Shown here piece after piece: positions 12,756 to 26,002 of a stretch of 60,000 bases of DNA. The position numbers and the translations under genes are program-made. Source of the stretch: Nymphaea colorata (Eukaryota > Streptophyta > Magnoliopsida > Nymphaeales > Nymphaeaceae); assembly GCF_008831285.2 (NCBI RefSeq), contig NC_045141.1:15984106-16044105 (forward strand), read 5' to 3'. Each line of letters starts with the position of its first letter. The stretch's first letter is position 1. A model generated the notes under the pieces. That model was not told the origin of the DNA. It saw only the letters and a program-made list of their open reading frames with translations, and ran no database searches.

Positions 12756-13769
12756 TGAGGGGCTCACTTTGATCCTTGGTTGTAACTAAATGTAGAATGA
12801 AGAACAAAAACTTAAATCCATGCCTCTCAAGTTGGAGGGGTCAGGGTTCTGTCTCGAGTTGCATGGATTCCAAGATGCAAAATCTACAAATCTTTGCATC
12901 TTCCAAACATAAGATTTAAGATCATTATAAGAAATCAAGGATCTAAAATCAAGGTCCAAGGTAATCAGACAAATGCCCCGTGTCAAGGCTTTACTTGTCC
13001 GTGAACTGACTTTTGATCTTTTGTCTCGATATGGCACAAATTACATACCTATCTATTACATATGATTTGAACGGAAAAGACTATTCTACCTTACACATTT
13101 TGAATACTAGACGGTGAATTTGGGTGGTGAATCCTCGCAGGAGCAGCTGTAAAAACCTACAGGTCGCCCTCGTATCGTGGCTTTGTCTTATGCATGGGCC
13201 ATAGAAACGAAGTCGTGTTCCGACTACTTTTACGTAGAAAATCTCATCAGTCCAGTATTTAAATTTTCCAAAACCATGTCTCTTATCTCGTCTCAATCAC
13301 TTTATAATAAGCGAAAATTTTATTCAATAGATTCTTAAAGCCCCTAGCAAAGATTTTGCAATTGGGAGCGCCGAACTGTCATGCGATATACTAAATGTAA
13401 TTTTTAAATTTTTTTAGTAAGGGCCAATACCTAATTTTCAAAAGTTTTATACGGGCCAAACTTATATTTTTGAAAATTTTAATGGGTAAATTTAATTTTC
13501 CTAAATGCGAGGCAGGGTCATGGCCCCTGTTGACTTCGCCTCTGTTAAGGTTAAAAACATGAATGTATGTTTTTTTTTTTTTTGTAGGACTTAAACTAAA
13601 AATCTAGAACTTTTATTAACAAGAGTGAAGAGTTACATTTAACAATTTTGTTGGTGGGTGAACATGAATATTTTATTCTATTGCTCAACAAGATGGTACC
13701 TTTGTTATAATTCAACTTGCTCTTTTACAAACATTTGCTCTTTTGCAGTATAGAAAGTTGAAATCCTTC

Positions 13770-14021
13770 AAAATTAACAATTAAGACTTTCAGGAGATCA
13801 GGAATTCAATGCCTTAGTTGCGCAGCATAAGCTGGAAGGGTACTGCATGACCCCGGTTTAACTATTCAAAAATCAAGAAAAGAATAAATAAGCTCCCGAA
13901 AATTAATAATTAAGACCTTCAAAAGAAGGAGATCAAGAATTCAGTGCCTCGGTTGCGCAGCATAAGCTGGAAGGGGACTACGGTTTAACTATTTAAGAAT
14001 AAAGAAAGGAGTAAATAAACT
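13770..14021. repeat. imperfect tandem duplication, about 125 bp x 2
   Basis: Copies at about 13770-13894 and 13899-14021 share AATTAAGAC, GTTGCGCAGCATAAGCTGG and CGGTTTAACTATT. Part of the unit also resembles sequence at about 31970-32045 (intron of the membrane-protein gene) and more weakly 29915-29975, so the unit seems derived from a dispersed repeat. Confidence 0.75.
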
Positions 14022-16979
14022 GTTCGCCAGGTTCACGGGCAGTCAGTGGGAGATCAACTGGAGAAGAATCATCATGTGAGATGTTTGGTGGGTCAGAAGC
14101 ACAGTCATCCTGGCCTTTGGTTCATCTTACTTAGAGTAAGTGACAGATTACCACAGAACCCGAGCGCCATTGCAGAATTATCAGTGGGCCCAGCCAAAGT
14201 CTGTGGTTTACGTGCAAGGAGATTTTGAGATGTCCTGAGAATTCTTGTTTTTTAGCTGCTCCCTCCACCCCTCTTTCTGCAATTTTATGGATTCCAGATC
14301 AATGTTTCTGAATAGCACTGTTCATGAAAAGAACAGGACCCAAAATTCAAATTCTCCTCATAAGATGCTGCCAGTGGTGTGAAATCTAAGGCGCATTTAT
14401 CAGAAAAAAGAAAGAAAAATGTGGGAAAATATTGCTTGATGGGGGAGCTTACAGAGCTTATTTTTTAATCACTGTTGGATCAAGAAATCATCATTTCTGG
14501 TCTGAGGCCGGATTGGACGCATCCGATGCATATAGGTTTTTGGCTTTTTCAAATAGGCAACATAAGGTACAGTACAGCATACCCCTATTCAGATGGTGCC
14601 AATTGAGATGCAACTCGGATATTAATTAAACTCTTGTAAAGGTTTTAACTCCAACCACTTTGCCAGGTTGATGAAGCTTCAAGTTGTCCAGAAAAAGCTA
14701 GCTAGTTAATTTATTGGGAGAAGAGTTCTTTGCTGTCTGAGTTTGAAATTGCAGTGGGGATGTCATCTCAGAACCCGTGATGACAAAAAAAGAAACTTGT
14801 TAAACAATTTTTACTCAAAGTTCTGTTAATGCAGAGGTATTGTTCTCCAAATCTCCATAAAATTTCATTTATACACAAACTAAATCGATTGAAAAACTCA
14901 CAATCTTAGATCTTTGATCATAGAACAGCATTGGCACAATGAATTTTCCAAAAACCCGCCTCTAAATGTGTTTCAGAATTGGAGGTTCAGAAGCGCCAAC
15001 CATGACTAGTGCACTTTTCATCCGTTCAACGCACGCATGGTCGAGTGATATAAATCTGTAACCAAGAAAAAGAAGAGAAACTGAAGCTATGACAGAGGCT
15101 CATGGAGTGAATATATTCTTATTCCTTTAGTTGGTATGTATGAATACGTTCGAATCAGTTTCATCAAGTGAAAATATGCGGGATCCACAAACTTTGGCTT
15201 CCTTTTCTGCTAAAGAAAACGCCGAACAGCAGATAATTTTCTACATAGATCTTCATTGGTCTCTGGAACATGTTCGATTCACACGGTTGAATAGTCAATA
15301 GCGTTGCATGAAGAGTGGCTCCCACCCTGTGCAGTGGGCTCACCAACTTGTACGTGAGCCTGTTGGTATGCGGAGACATGAGGCACAGGGAGTTGGTTGT
15401 CAACAAACAATAATTGCATACTCACTCTGCTCAAAAAGACCAACCGCCTAATGGCAACAAAAAGAACACAGGCCTCGAACTTCGGTGCGAGGGAATTCTG
15501 CTTTTTTTAATTTCACCTCGTTCTCTTTTTTAACTGTAGCTTTCTTTTTCTGATCTCTCTCTCTCTCTCTCATGTTATTCAATTTAGAAGGGAGGGTGCG
15601 GCTTCTTTGTTGGTAATCTATTCTCTGTCCTTTGTGTACATCTCCTGTAATCAGATTTTGCACAAATATTGCGTCCGCATTGCCACTAGCCGACTCAGAC
15701 TGTCTGTCAGTAACAGTCATCTCTTTCACAAGGTGGAGGCTATCAGTAAATATCAGTAAAACTGTAGTTTTTCCACTGCTTAAATCGATGGCTTTGCGGG
15801 TGTAGAACTTCACAAGTGGTCCGACCATCGTAATATTTTCACAAAGTAGGCATGGTGCCACAATAGCTGGTCCTGTCATTTATCTTTTTTTTTCTCAGTA
15901 TCATTTTGAATGTAAGGACAACAGAGTTGGCAATAGAAAAATGATTTCTCCCCTTCTACAGCCAGCGTGCATGTGGTAAAGTGGCAAGGCTATTGCAACT
16001 AGCACTACCTCTGATGGGAAACTGCAGTTTTTTTCTTCTATTCATTGTACTGAGGGAAAGAGAAACCAATCCAGTTGAAGCATTTCATTCAAAAGGATGG
16101 CAGCAAAAAGCTTCTGGTTTCTTTCATGGGTGAAGGGCGTCAAAATATTGGCAGATTGGTAACGTTATGGTTTCTTTTAGAAGGTGCTTCCGTGTATAAA
16201 TAATGAAGTTCCTTTTATAACAGTAAGTGCCAAGAGGAATGTACAGCATTCTTCTTTCCTTTGAAACATGAATCAAGTTCCTTTCCATGTTACCATCTTA
16301 CCAGTAGCAGTACATTCTATCACCAACGTAAAAATACAGGTTCAGACACGGGATTACAGCAAGCGTATTTTGTTGCTCAATTAAGTATTTAGCATGGTTT
16401 TACCAGGACTTAAGATTTCACTTGATTGCTATTTCCATTCTCCACTAAGGCAGAACCTTAAAGGTTATTAGTTATTACAGCCTTATGAAGAACAAAGATG
16501 AACAGAAAACAACTGAAAATCTAGGAGCTACCTATGCCCAGATGAATGCACTACAGTGGCAGCCACCAAGTTTCTATTTAGGGGAATAGGAAAGATCGAC
16601 AGTAAATAATTGTGGATGCCTTCGAAAATGATAAGCAAAATAATTGATACTGCTTCAGCATGCAGCATGACATTTAGATCTGGACACCACAGGCTCATGT
16701 TTGGGAGCAAAGGGACCCCAGCAAACGTCCAACAGCCAAAAAGCGTAATGCCCAGGCTGCCTCATATCACCATGATTGGAGCTCACACAAGAGTTATGCA
16801 TGCTCTGCTGCGAAAAGGAGGAAAGAGAAAAGGAAACAATCACATAGGTTGTCATTTGTCTGGCACTGAGAATCTGGTTGATGGAGAAAGAATATGCCAA
16901 CGTGAAATTTTTTTTCATATACAGAATAGAGGGTGTTTGATGCTCAAGGGGGGCACAGAGAAGGCTGAGCAGCACATCA

Positions 16980-19795
16980 TCACAAAAGAGATGAGTTACG
17001 ATGATGGTTCCCTTTTCTGGATTCTACCCAAGTTCTTTCATGTGAATCACACACTTGAGTCTTGAACTTGCAACCAAACTTCTTAGTAAATGAGCTCCAT
17101 CCACCATTTCCACCAATTTCGCCGTCAACAACGCCACCACAGCCAGCGCCAACACCACTACCGCTGCCACTACCACCACCATTGCCACCTCTGCTGGTCT
17201 TATCAATCTTCCGGATAGCCCGTCTCATCGTGGAGCACTCGCGCTCTAGCTCATGCACTCGAGCCTTCATGCTGTCCATGTCAAGCCGGAGTCCCTGATT
17301 GTCCCTTGAATTGGGCTGCCATGGTTGCCCGGCAGGGGATTGACCCAGAAAACCAATGTGATCTTGAAGACGCGATGGCCGGGCTGAATCCGGCATCAAT
17401 GGCATCGAAACATCCGTGCCAGCAAAGGATCCCGCGATGGCATTGCGGAGCTGAAGCTGCTCAAAGAAGAGAACTTGCACCACAACCCTGAGAGGTAGCC
17501 TCTCATTCTGCGCAGCATGGGTGCAGGCTTCAAGCGTGAGCTTCTGGCAGTCCATCATGCCGCATATCTTCTCCCTTTCGTCGTCTGAGATCCACGGATG
17601 TGCCTAATGACATCCAATTGCCAAAGAATTAGCATAACTTTACATATCAGGGACTAATATCAGAAAATTAAGCAGCACATAATGGTTAAAATCTTGCACC
17701 AGTGACTACTTATCAGGGAAAAAAAAAAGCACAGGTTGGTTTTGCAGAAACTACAATCAGCATTCAACTCTAAAGCTCAGGGATCGTCACAAACAGAGTT
17801 GATGCAACATGCTGAAGACGAGAGCTTCAACCAGAGGTAGTTTTGCTGGGGAGTGGACCAAAGGGAGAAAAAAAGGGAAGCATTGGGCAATCCCAACAGT
17901 GACCTCTCAAATCCGACTCGAATTTTCCCACCACAGAACGACCCCAAACTGAACCAGCCAGTCCAGAATCATAGCAACTTACAGGAGAGCTTATTCCAAG
18001 ATGAGTAGCAAGATCTTCAGGTCAAAGCCATCAACTAAGTCTACCATTCCGTACCCTACGCGAGACTGATTGACAACACTTAGCTGGGGCCTTCCTTACT
18101 CAGGCCCTTCGAACCAGCCGACAGTCGCGTAGTCCTAGAAAGTGAAAAGGGCAAAAGTAAAAGGAATTTTCGAAGTTTCACCTTGAGGTAGACGTCGATG
18201 GCACGATAGAGGCCGTCGTCGTAGACCCTGGCGTGGTCGGGAAGCGCGACGGCGAGCTCGTAGAACTTCTCCGGCTTCAGGTTGCCGTCGGACGCAATTT
18301 CTGCCAGGTATCCATCCATCAACTTGGCGACCACCATCACCGGATTCATCCCCGGCGAATTCTCGAACCTGCCGTCCTCTTCGTCTTCCTCGTCCTCCCC
18401 GGCCTCTCCATCACCGGAACCAGCGCCACCGCACCCTTCGAGAAAATACCCGAGAATCCTCTCCACACAATCGATGTCGTAGAGGGTCTCGATCAGATAG
18501 GAGTAGCTGGGGAGGAGCAGGTCGTCCAGGGTCGCCTGGTCCAGCTGCGCCGCGATCTTTCTTTCTAGCGTCTCTCGGCAGTCCTCCGACGCGCTCAGGA
18601 TATTTGCCGTCCGGAGCAAACCGAACAGAAGCTTCGTCGTCGTCGACGGGTTGCTGCTCTTCCTGACCGTCATATGGCTGACCACCGTCTCCAAGAGCTC
18701 CCTCTGCTCGTCCTCCGAGGCGACGGCAGCGGAGAGAGAGGAGGATGCTCCCCTGTTTCGCCGCGAGAGGCCAGGGATGAATTTCTTGGCGTAGCTCACC
18801 AGCGATCCTTCGATGCTCTCGGGGCATACTTCGCGAGCTATCATGGCGGCAATGACTCTTTTGAAGAAAGGCAGACCCAGAACGGTGAGCTCGTCGTACC
18901 ACCAGGCAGACCTCACCGGACCCCGGCGCCGGCGACCAGTCTCGAACCCGCTCAACGTTACGCTGCCGCTGGGGCTCGCCAGCTCGCCGGAAGCCCCCTC
19001 AGCGACCGGCCATCCAAAGAGGGAAGGATCGGTGCCGGCCTTGATGGCAATGGCGTCAATGCACCGCCTGCTGATACCGAGATCCTCTGCCTCCGGCAGG
19101 AGCCGCTCGCACGTGCTCAGTGTCCTGATGGCGTCCTTGAGGCTTCGAAGCACCGTCTGGTTCAGGAACGCCTCCGTCTTCGCAGCGAGGTTACCGGCGC
19201 CGTGCTCCTCTGTCATCTCCAGGTACTCCGCCGCGCAGCGGAGAGGGGCAACGTTCGACGCCGTGAGCTCCACCTTCACGCCGTAGCAGAACTTTGCGGC
19301 GATCTCAAACGCCTCGGTGCCACCAGGAAAGCCCGGGAGGCTCAGCAAATATGACTCCGTCTCCTCCTCGTCGTCATCCTCTGCCTCCTCGTCTCTCTCT
19401 CCCCACCGGTGCATCGAGACCTCTAGATCCGTTATCATCCTGTGCAGCCTCCCGCTCTTCGACATCAATGGAAACTAAGATCATAAAAAGGCAAACACGT
19501 GAGGGTTCCCCGTTGCATTAGAGAAGCACAAGCAGAAGAGGGGGAAAAATGAAAGAAACATTAGAGAAACCAGACCTTATGGAGATGAAAGGCCATGTCT
19601 TCCACCTCTACTATGACGTCGCTAGGCAGTCCCGTGGTACAGAACCTGACCAAGAACAGAGAAGAAGAAAGAAATGAGGCTTGTTCGTAGACTACCCATC
19701 AATTCTAAGGCTCAGAGAAACCGAAGGACAGAGACGACAGAGTTCGTGTTTGCTCACCAGGCCTGCCCCCTCGACCCGACCTTCTCCGACGCCAT
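16980..19795 (-). CDS. NPH3-family protein with BTB/POZ domain
   Basis: Exons on the minus strand are 19795-19758, 19645-19576, 19474-18182 and 17603-16980 (2025 nt, 674 residues), with GT-AG introns and continuous frame. The N-terminal BTB fold is seen as [35 protein letters not shown] and [20 protein letters not shown]. The NPH3 domain follows, with [40 protein letters not shown] and the signature [14 protein letters not shown] before the last intron. The C-terminal part has a coiled coil ([20 protein letters not shown]) and a Gly/Ser-rich linker. Family members act as substrate adaptors of CUL3 ubiquitin ligases, often with phototropins or AGC kinases at the plasma membrane. The sequence looks closest to the Arabidopsis At1g30440 type, from memory. 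Acidic inserts occur near residue 60 and in the second half. It ends HHRNSSLL, an Arg-x-Ser site like the C-terminal 14-3-3 motif of NPH3. Confidence 0.93.
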
Positions 19796-20270
19796 TTCCG
19801 CCCCACCAAAAACCGAATCCTCCAGAGCTCTCAGATAGTGATGGACGCGAAATCCTCAAAACCCGCGACCTTTCCTTCCGATCCTGCAACTCCCCTCGAG
19901 ACGAATCTCCTTCGCATCTTCGGCGCCCCCGCCGGAGAGCGACTGGCGGCGCGGGAAGCAGAGAGAGTCGCTCGCTCAAGAAGCGTGTCTTTGTGATACG
20001 GAGTGCACGAGCGCACGATCAAGCAGCCGGTTCGGTCGCGTCAGTTTCTTCAGCGAGAGAGAATTCTTGAGAGAAAGAGACAGTGAGAGCAAATGGGTGA
20101 GCGTGTTTTCTGGCGAAGAAATGCATTGAACGAAGAAAAGAGAGAGGCCATTGCTCTCTCTCTGTCTGGCGTGTGCTGTGTTACAAGGGAGAAAAGAAAT
20201 GGGAAAGGAGAGAGAGAGGATTCAGACCGCGCAAGCTTCCAAAAGTATGAATAGTCTCTCTCTCTCTCTC
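19796..20270 (-). promoter_or_regulatory. 5' UTR and promoter region of the NPH3 gene
   Basis: Upstream of ATG 19795 the minus strand is rich in GA/CT tracts (about 20030-20070, 20145-20165, 20205-20220 and a (CT)n at 20254-20271). Such Y patches are common around plant transcription starts. No clear TATA box was located, so the start site is not called. Confidence 0.4.
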
Positions 20271-20718
20271 TCTTTTCGTCAGATGTGGGGTAGTTGTAGA
20301 ACACCCTTCAAGATTTTCATGTATATTCAGGTTTTTTTTCTAATTTCCTATTTTGTCTAAGAGTTCACATATTCTATGAAAAATTTCATATAAAAGAGTT
20401 ATACTTCTATTGTTAAACATGAGCTTGGCGTTGTCTAATTTCAAATCCTGAAAATAGTTTGCATTTTGATGATATAACATATAAGTAACCCAGATATCTA
20501 TTCAATTTACATAGTCTTGGTGGTCTATCATAGCTTCAAAGATGTATTTATATATCAATTTTATATGGAGTTGCAAAAGCTCTGGTTTTTGGTTTTCATC
20601 GATTCGATAAAAAAAAAAGAAACGCTCCAAGGATGTCTCAGTTATCTTTGTTTAGCATTTTATGTTCACAAACAGAAAATGTTTATGTAATTAATTCAAC
20701 CAAATATTAAAGGCATTT

Positions 20719-20765
20719 ATTGTTATTATTATTATTATTATGTTGTTGTTGTTGTTATTATTATT
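20719..20765. repeat. TTA/TTG trinucleotide microsatellite
   Basis: Runs of (TTA)n, then (TTG)n, then (TTA)n without interruption. Confidence 0.9.
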
Positions 20766-21269
20766 TGATTTTAGCAGCAGGAAGCTGGTCCTAAAGTGTG
20801 CTAATAAATAAAAAATTGAAGCATGAATATTATAAGCAATCGTGGCAGAGTAACCAACAGATGAAGGACATCTCTGTCCGCAAAGTATAAACCATTCTGA
20901 GATTGTAGTACTTGCTGTGAAAAGAACTTTTCTATTAAGCACTTAAGTAGTGAATCGTTCTGAAAAATTACAAACAAGGTGGCTGAACATGGTAAGTTGT
21001 TGTCCCATTCTTTGGATAGAAAATGAAATAAAAAATACCTCCTCAAATTTATTTTCTTTGATTTTAAGATTAATGTAGTGAAAATTAGAAAAATCACTTA
21101 AACTTTAAAATGATAAAAAAAAACATGCTTAAGTTTGAAAATTTCTCATTTAACTGCGAAAGTACAAGCACAAAAAGGAATTAAATGAAAGAAATTCAAA
21201 CTTAAGAGTGTTATTGTTGAGCACCAGTAGTGGAGTTACATATAGACCGATTGACAACTTGTTAAGATG

Positions 21270-21395
21270 ACTTGCCTCAGAGAGCATAGCATAGCTGGTT
21301 GGGTAGGCAGACATGTAAAAGAATCGTTGCTAGTTCAATTCTCATAAGTGCTATTCTCCTAAACCGTAAAATGTGAGATTACGACACTCAAGTTG
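21270..21395 (+). mobile_element. tRNA-derived SINE-like element
   Basis: Contains TAGCATAGCTGGTTGG, close to a pol III A box, and about 50 bp later TAGTTCAATTCTC, a B-box-like sequence, in the spacing of a tRNA gene but without a foldable tRNA. The 3' part (AAGTGCTATTCTC onward) is shared with 26365-26425. This pattern is typical of plant SINEs. Ends are approximate and no target-site duplication was found. Confidence 0.5.
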
Positions 21396-21440
21396 AAAGA
21401 TATAACTATACCCCACCCAAGTTCCGATTTATGGCAATTG

Positions 21441-21560
21441 GGGGAAACCTTCGGGTCTTCTTTCTCGGTATGTTGTTAACCACCTGCTTATCGCATCTTG
21501 GGATTGAGGGGAAACCTTCGGGTCTTCTTTCTCGGTAGGTTGTTAACCACCTGCTCATCG
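21441..21560. repeat. tandem duplication, 53-bp core at 67-bp spacing
   Basis: Copies at 21441-21493 and 21508-21560 share GGGGAAACCTTCGGGTCTTC and GTTGTTAACCACCTGCT with only two differences over 53 bases, so the duplication is recent compared with its surroundings. Confidence 0.9.
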
Positions 21561-23437
21561 AATATTTGGATGACTCAAAAATAGTATACAGTATCCATAC
21601 CAGATTTAAATATACAATTGAAGTGTTTTTCTGCCAAAAAATTTTGGATCCGCTTGCTGAGGAGACCTCCCACCCATGATGCAAGAGGAGGTTCCAGTAG
21701 TATGAGTTTTCATTGGAACTAATTTTCCTAGGAAAAACGGGTTGAGTGCCTATTCTTTTCCTTTTTTTATTTTTTTTTACCATTTCAACTTTTGTCTTGG
21801 AATTAAAAAACCAGTGCCTTGAGAGAGACTTGTATTTTCCCATAATTCGTACTGTTCTTGCAAGAATCTTTTCCTTCACCTTTTGTAACTTTATTTCTCG
21901 AACAGGGTTCATTTTTTAGGGAATCCAAAAGCATGGACCCACCTTTGTTGTTTTCAGGCTGAGGGAAAAACTACGAGTCTAAATGAATCCAACAATCTGG
22001 AAAGCATCTCCAAATCTGAACTCTGGAAATATTCGTATGTTCCCATATGTGTCTAAATCGATCCGGGTCTGTAAACTTCATTTTCTTTGATCCAGATCCA
22101 ATCTAATTACCTTTGGTGCGTCTCATAATATTCAGTTTTGGATCAAACTCTGTTTTTTCTTTTCTCACTTGCCAAAAAACTTGTTTTTTCTTGTCTTTCC
22201 AAAAGCAGTATTGGTATCAAATACTGATTCAATTCTACCTCATGGTCTTGGACATTAGATCCAAATCCTGCATGACCCGGTTCAAAATCCTATTGATTTG
22301 CACTACTAGTTGAAATAGGTCAGTGTCAGTGCTTGGACCGATCTGGATCAGATTTTCTTGCACGCGTTCAGTGATTCGAATTGGTCTATAAAATTGATCT
22401 CCAAACCCATCTTCAAATACAGCCTGACATTATGCATCGACTTGAATAGGTTAAACTCCGGCCTCTGTTTTCTTCTGAGGCAAAGGACAAGCTCGAAGCT
22501 GGTTTTGATGTGCACCCTGCTAGTTACATTGGCCCAGCTTGTGTTCACATGTGAAAAGATCAATCCAATAAATTCTAGTACAGATCCAGATCTGGATAAG
22601 TAATGCCCATGCCCAATATGTACTATTTGAGATATAGACCTCGCTAAAGAACCTCATTCCTTCAAGATAAAGGGCTGCTTTCAGTACATCAGCGTAAGCG
22701 CTTTCGTTATGCTTTAACTTGTATATTGGTGTTCCTTTTTGTAACACTGACGTCTCAAAAACTTGAAATGGAGACCTCGCCTCATCCATTTGCACCAACC
22801 TTCTCAGGAGATACAAACTCGTGATCTTATTCTAAATGTGGATGTAAGGTCTAAATTCTCTACTCTTGTTGAAACCAAAGTTGTTTTGTTTTGCTTATGG
22901 AGAATTCCTAGAACCCTTTTGGGTTCACTAGTATTTGCAGACAAACAATCCAAATTCATGATACAAACAGTGTTCTAGTTGTCTCCACTAAGGCGTACAA
23001 AAAAATCCAAATGGTCGAAACTTTGTTGTGGAGTCGTGGACTCTAATATTCATGAGGCAGAGCTGTCGAAGCTTTGTCTTCTCACTATAATAATTCCACT
23101 TTCCACTGGCGCTAAAGAAGTGTCAGTAAAGAAGGGGAAAATGTGCACAAAAGTTTGACTGTCGTGGCTTGCTGTGCAGAGAAAAACACAACTAGTTCAT
23201 GCTACTAATAATTTAAAGGTAAAATGCTTCAGTACTTGAGGCGACATGCCAACACGTGGACATGGGTACCGCAACATACTTGGATATGCCTTAAAAAAAA
23301 TATCATTATTTTTTACATTTTTTATATTAATTTTTTTCATACTAATTATCTAAAATGAATTTTTTCCTTTTTCCGCATTTTGCTCAACCACTTTTTATTG
23401 ATTTACATATTTTGTTGTTGTGTTTTTACCCATTGTT

Positions 23438-23864
23438 AGGGGTGAACATGAGTCGAGTCGAGCCCGAGTTCAGTAGCTCAAACTTGGCTCAACTAATGAA
23501 ACCTCGAGCTCGACTCGGCTTGAGCCGAGAATAGCTCGATGGAAGCAGCTAAAGCTTGACTCGGCAGTTACGTGCTGAGTTCGAGCTCGACTCGATTATG
23601 ACTCGACAAACTCATTTGAATATAATTGATATTCATGGTTACATGTTGAGCTCGAGCTCGACAAACTTGTTTGAATAGAATTGATATTCATCGTTACGTG
23701 TTGAGCTGGAGCTCCACTCGATTAAGGCTCGAGCTCGACTCGGCAGTTAAGTGTTGAGCTCGAACTCAACTCGATTATTTGAACGAGCAGACTCATGAAC
23801 TCGAGTTATACTCGTTAAGCAAATAACTCTGTTCGAACTCATTCACAAGCCGTTGCTCACCCCT
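23438..23864. mobile_element. CTCGAGCTCGACTCG-rich element with terminal inverted repeats
   Basis: The left end AGGGGTGAACATGAGTCGAG is mirrored by the right end, whose reverse complement begins AGGGGTGAGCAACGGC. The interior is built of degenerate GAGCTCGACTCG words. This resembles a class of short non-autonomous plant elements whose ends read GGGGTG(A/T)(A/G)A followed by self-complementary TCGAG words. A related insertion at 35146-35738 interrupts viral DNA. No convincing target-site duplication here. Confidence 0.6.
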
Positions 23865-25135
23865 ACCCGCTCCTCTATACCCATACCCTAATCAGTGTGA
23901 CTTAAGCCCACATCAATGAAGAGACACCTCAACTGGTGTGGAAAAAGCATCAGTTTTTGCTGTCATGTAGAACTCTTGCCCTTCCCAGCTCCTTCTAACT
24001 CGAAAGTCTTATGCCAAATTTTAGCTAACAAGTTGTACATATTCAATTCAAGCGGAAAGAATTGGGACTTCAAGTAGCCGATTAGTTCCAAATTCTTGAA
24101 ACTTGGGCTATTCGTGTGGAGATCTAAGAATAGCCAGATGTTTTGTGCCCCTGGAAGAAAAGTTCAGTGCAACAAAGTTTTAAAAGTATGCGTCTTGTCT
24201 TCTGTCATTTGAATGCTTGGTTTATGTTTGGCAGCTTCTAGGGCGGGACAGAGTTGGTGATGTTTATTGTCTATGATCCCAATTTACTGATTTTGTTAAC
24301 TCAATCTATTAAGTTTTTTGGGTACACAGAAGCTGTTCGAAGTAGGGCCGAAGTTTTCACCATTTCTTTTAGTGTTTAGGGCTCTTTTGGAGCATGGGTG
24401 GACCCGTAGTACACCCAATCAACTATAATGTCACACTAGCGCTGTATGTAGTTCAAATAAATAACACCCACAAAAATTGAACTGATGAAAAGGTCCTCAC
24501 TGAACCGTCAACCTAACAAGCTATGTTACGCCCCTCATAGGATATATTAAGTTCTTGAACGTGGCAGAGCCTTTTATATTTTTGGTAAAGAAAATGTTGA
24601 GAAAAGATATTGTTTACTAGGATTGGTTTGACTAGCATAAACCCTTCAATAGGGTTTAGATAACATCTTCATAAACGGTGCTTTATGACAACCAAGTTTT
24701 GTGACATAATTTTTCTAAAGCAGTTTTTTTAAATTGGTTTGTATGTTTGGATGATCTCATCAAAGGTTCAACCACAAAGTTGGTAATCCAGAAAATAAAT
24801 GGTAGCTCAATCCATGAATATGAAGTAAATGTGGGTGTTTTTTTTCTCCTAATCCGAGCCCTCTTGTCGCCATTTTATAAAGATGATCTCTAAGAACTGT
24901 TCTTCGACAATTAGTTCAAAGAAGCTTTTTAATAAGAAAGATGTGGAAGCTTTTAGTGAATATTGGATACTCTAAAGCGTCACATTCTTAGGTGCTCGAC
25001 TCGTAAGAAATGATCTTGGTCATTGGTTTTTTAGTGAAAAAGTAAAGATTTGTGAATTAATACTGAAACGTAGGATGATTATATGCTACTGAAAAAAATA
25101 GATGCACAGAGTTTATGATAAAACCAACAATTTCA

Positions 25136-25138
<3 letters not shown>

Positions 25139-25180
<42 letters not shown>
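25139..25180. repeat. CT then AT microsatellite
   Basis: Uninterrupted (CT)n followed directly by (AT)n. Confidence 0.95.
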
Positions 25181-26002
25181 TGCTGAGGATAAAGAAGGAG
25201 TCAAATTGAAGCTCAATGTCAAGCATACTAGGGATCAAAATTTAAGTCTTCAGCTATATTCTATGTTCCTTTTTCTGACTAACTGCAAATTTCTCGATTC
25301 TAAACACCTACTTTCGCTTTGAAAATGATGGTGAGCCACTGGTGTTTATCAAAATCTGTGCCCATCAGACTGCAGGCTGATATGTAATTATTCGGAAACT
25401 ATTCTTTATTCATTTGTAATTGAGGAAATCGGAAAGGGACCGACTCACCCTGTTCAATACGTCCAAAGCTGCCCGATTCTCGATATCGTTTGGCAGAATA
25501 ATTCCACTTGGATTTCCCGTTTTCAAATATCTGGAAAAGTGGGGAGTCGCCAAATCGTGGATTTGGTATTATTGGGCAGCGACCAGATCCGCTTTTTAAG
25601 TGCAGAAATAAAGAAAACAAGATCTCACTTCCTTTTATTCAAAACACTCCTTTGATCGACACCACCAAATGCCTAAGTTAAGTTGCCATCACAACTACCA
25701 ATTCCAAGTTGGATAGCTACATTGTTAAAAGGGTTCTTAATTTTCATCGCTGTCCAACAAAAACAAACTTTGCATGCAAAAAATACTTGTATTTGGCATA
25801 CAGAATCAGAAATTTTTCATGTAAAAGTCAGAATTAAAGTTTCTAAATTTTGAGATGAGCCAAAATATTATTTTTTAAATTTTTATATAAAATAAGTAAA
25901 TTTTTTTAAAATTTACATGCAAATTTTTAAAAAAAATGAGGTGGCGCCAATGCGAGCCCACTCTTCTTGGCTCCACCCTTGAAACTTGAATACACCTTAA
26001 AA

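Larger units (their letters stand above)
9867..16979. other. intergenic between octanoyltransferase and NPH3 genes
   Basis: Contains the 3' UTRs of both flanking convergent genes, which are not delimited. Long open frames such as 12168-12635 (minus, 155 codons) and 15448-15879 (minus, 143 codons) carry no domain I recognise and have AT-rich codon use, so they are not called. A MITE-like element and a tandem repeat are listed separately. The stretch at 13395-13545 resembles decayed short elements also seen near 25.85 and 27.7 kb. Confidence 0.55.

Noticed and set aside
15448-15879. 143-codon minus-strand frame
   Set aside because: Low-complexity Arg/Glu/Lys stretch arises from a CT microsatellite; no family recognised and no neighbouring exons.
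18674-19354. 226-codon plus-strand frame
   Set aside because: Lies antisense to the NPH3 exon; open only because of the high GC content there.
22520-22816. 98-codon minus-strand frame
   Set aside because: First 55 residues look protein-like but no family was recognised and no splice partners were found.
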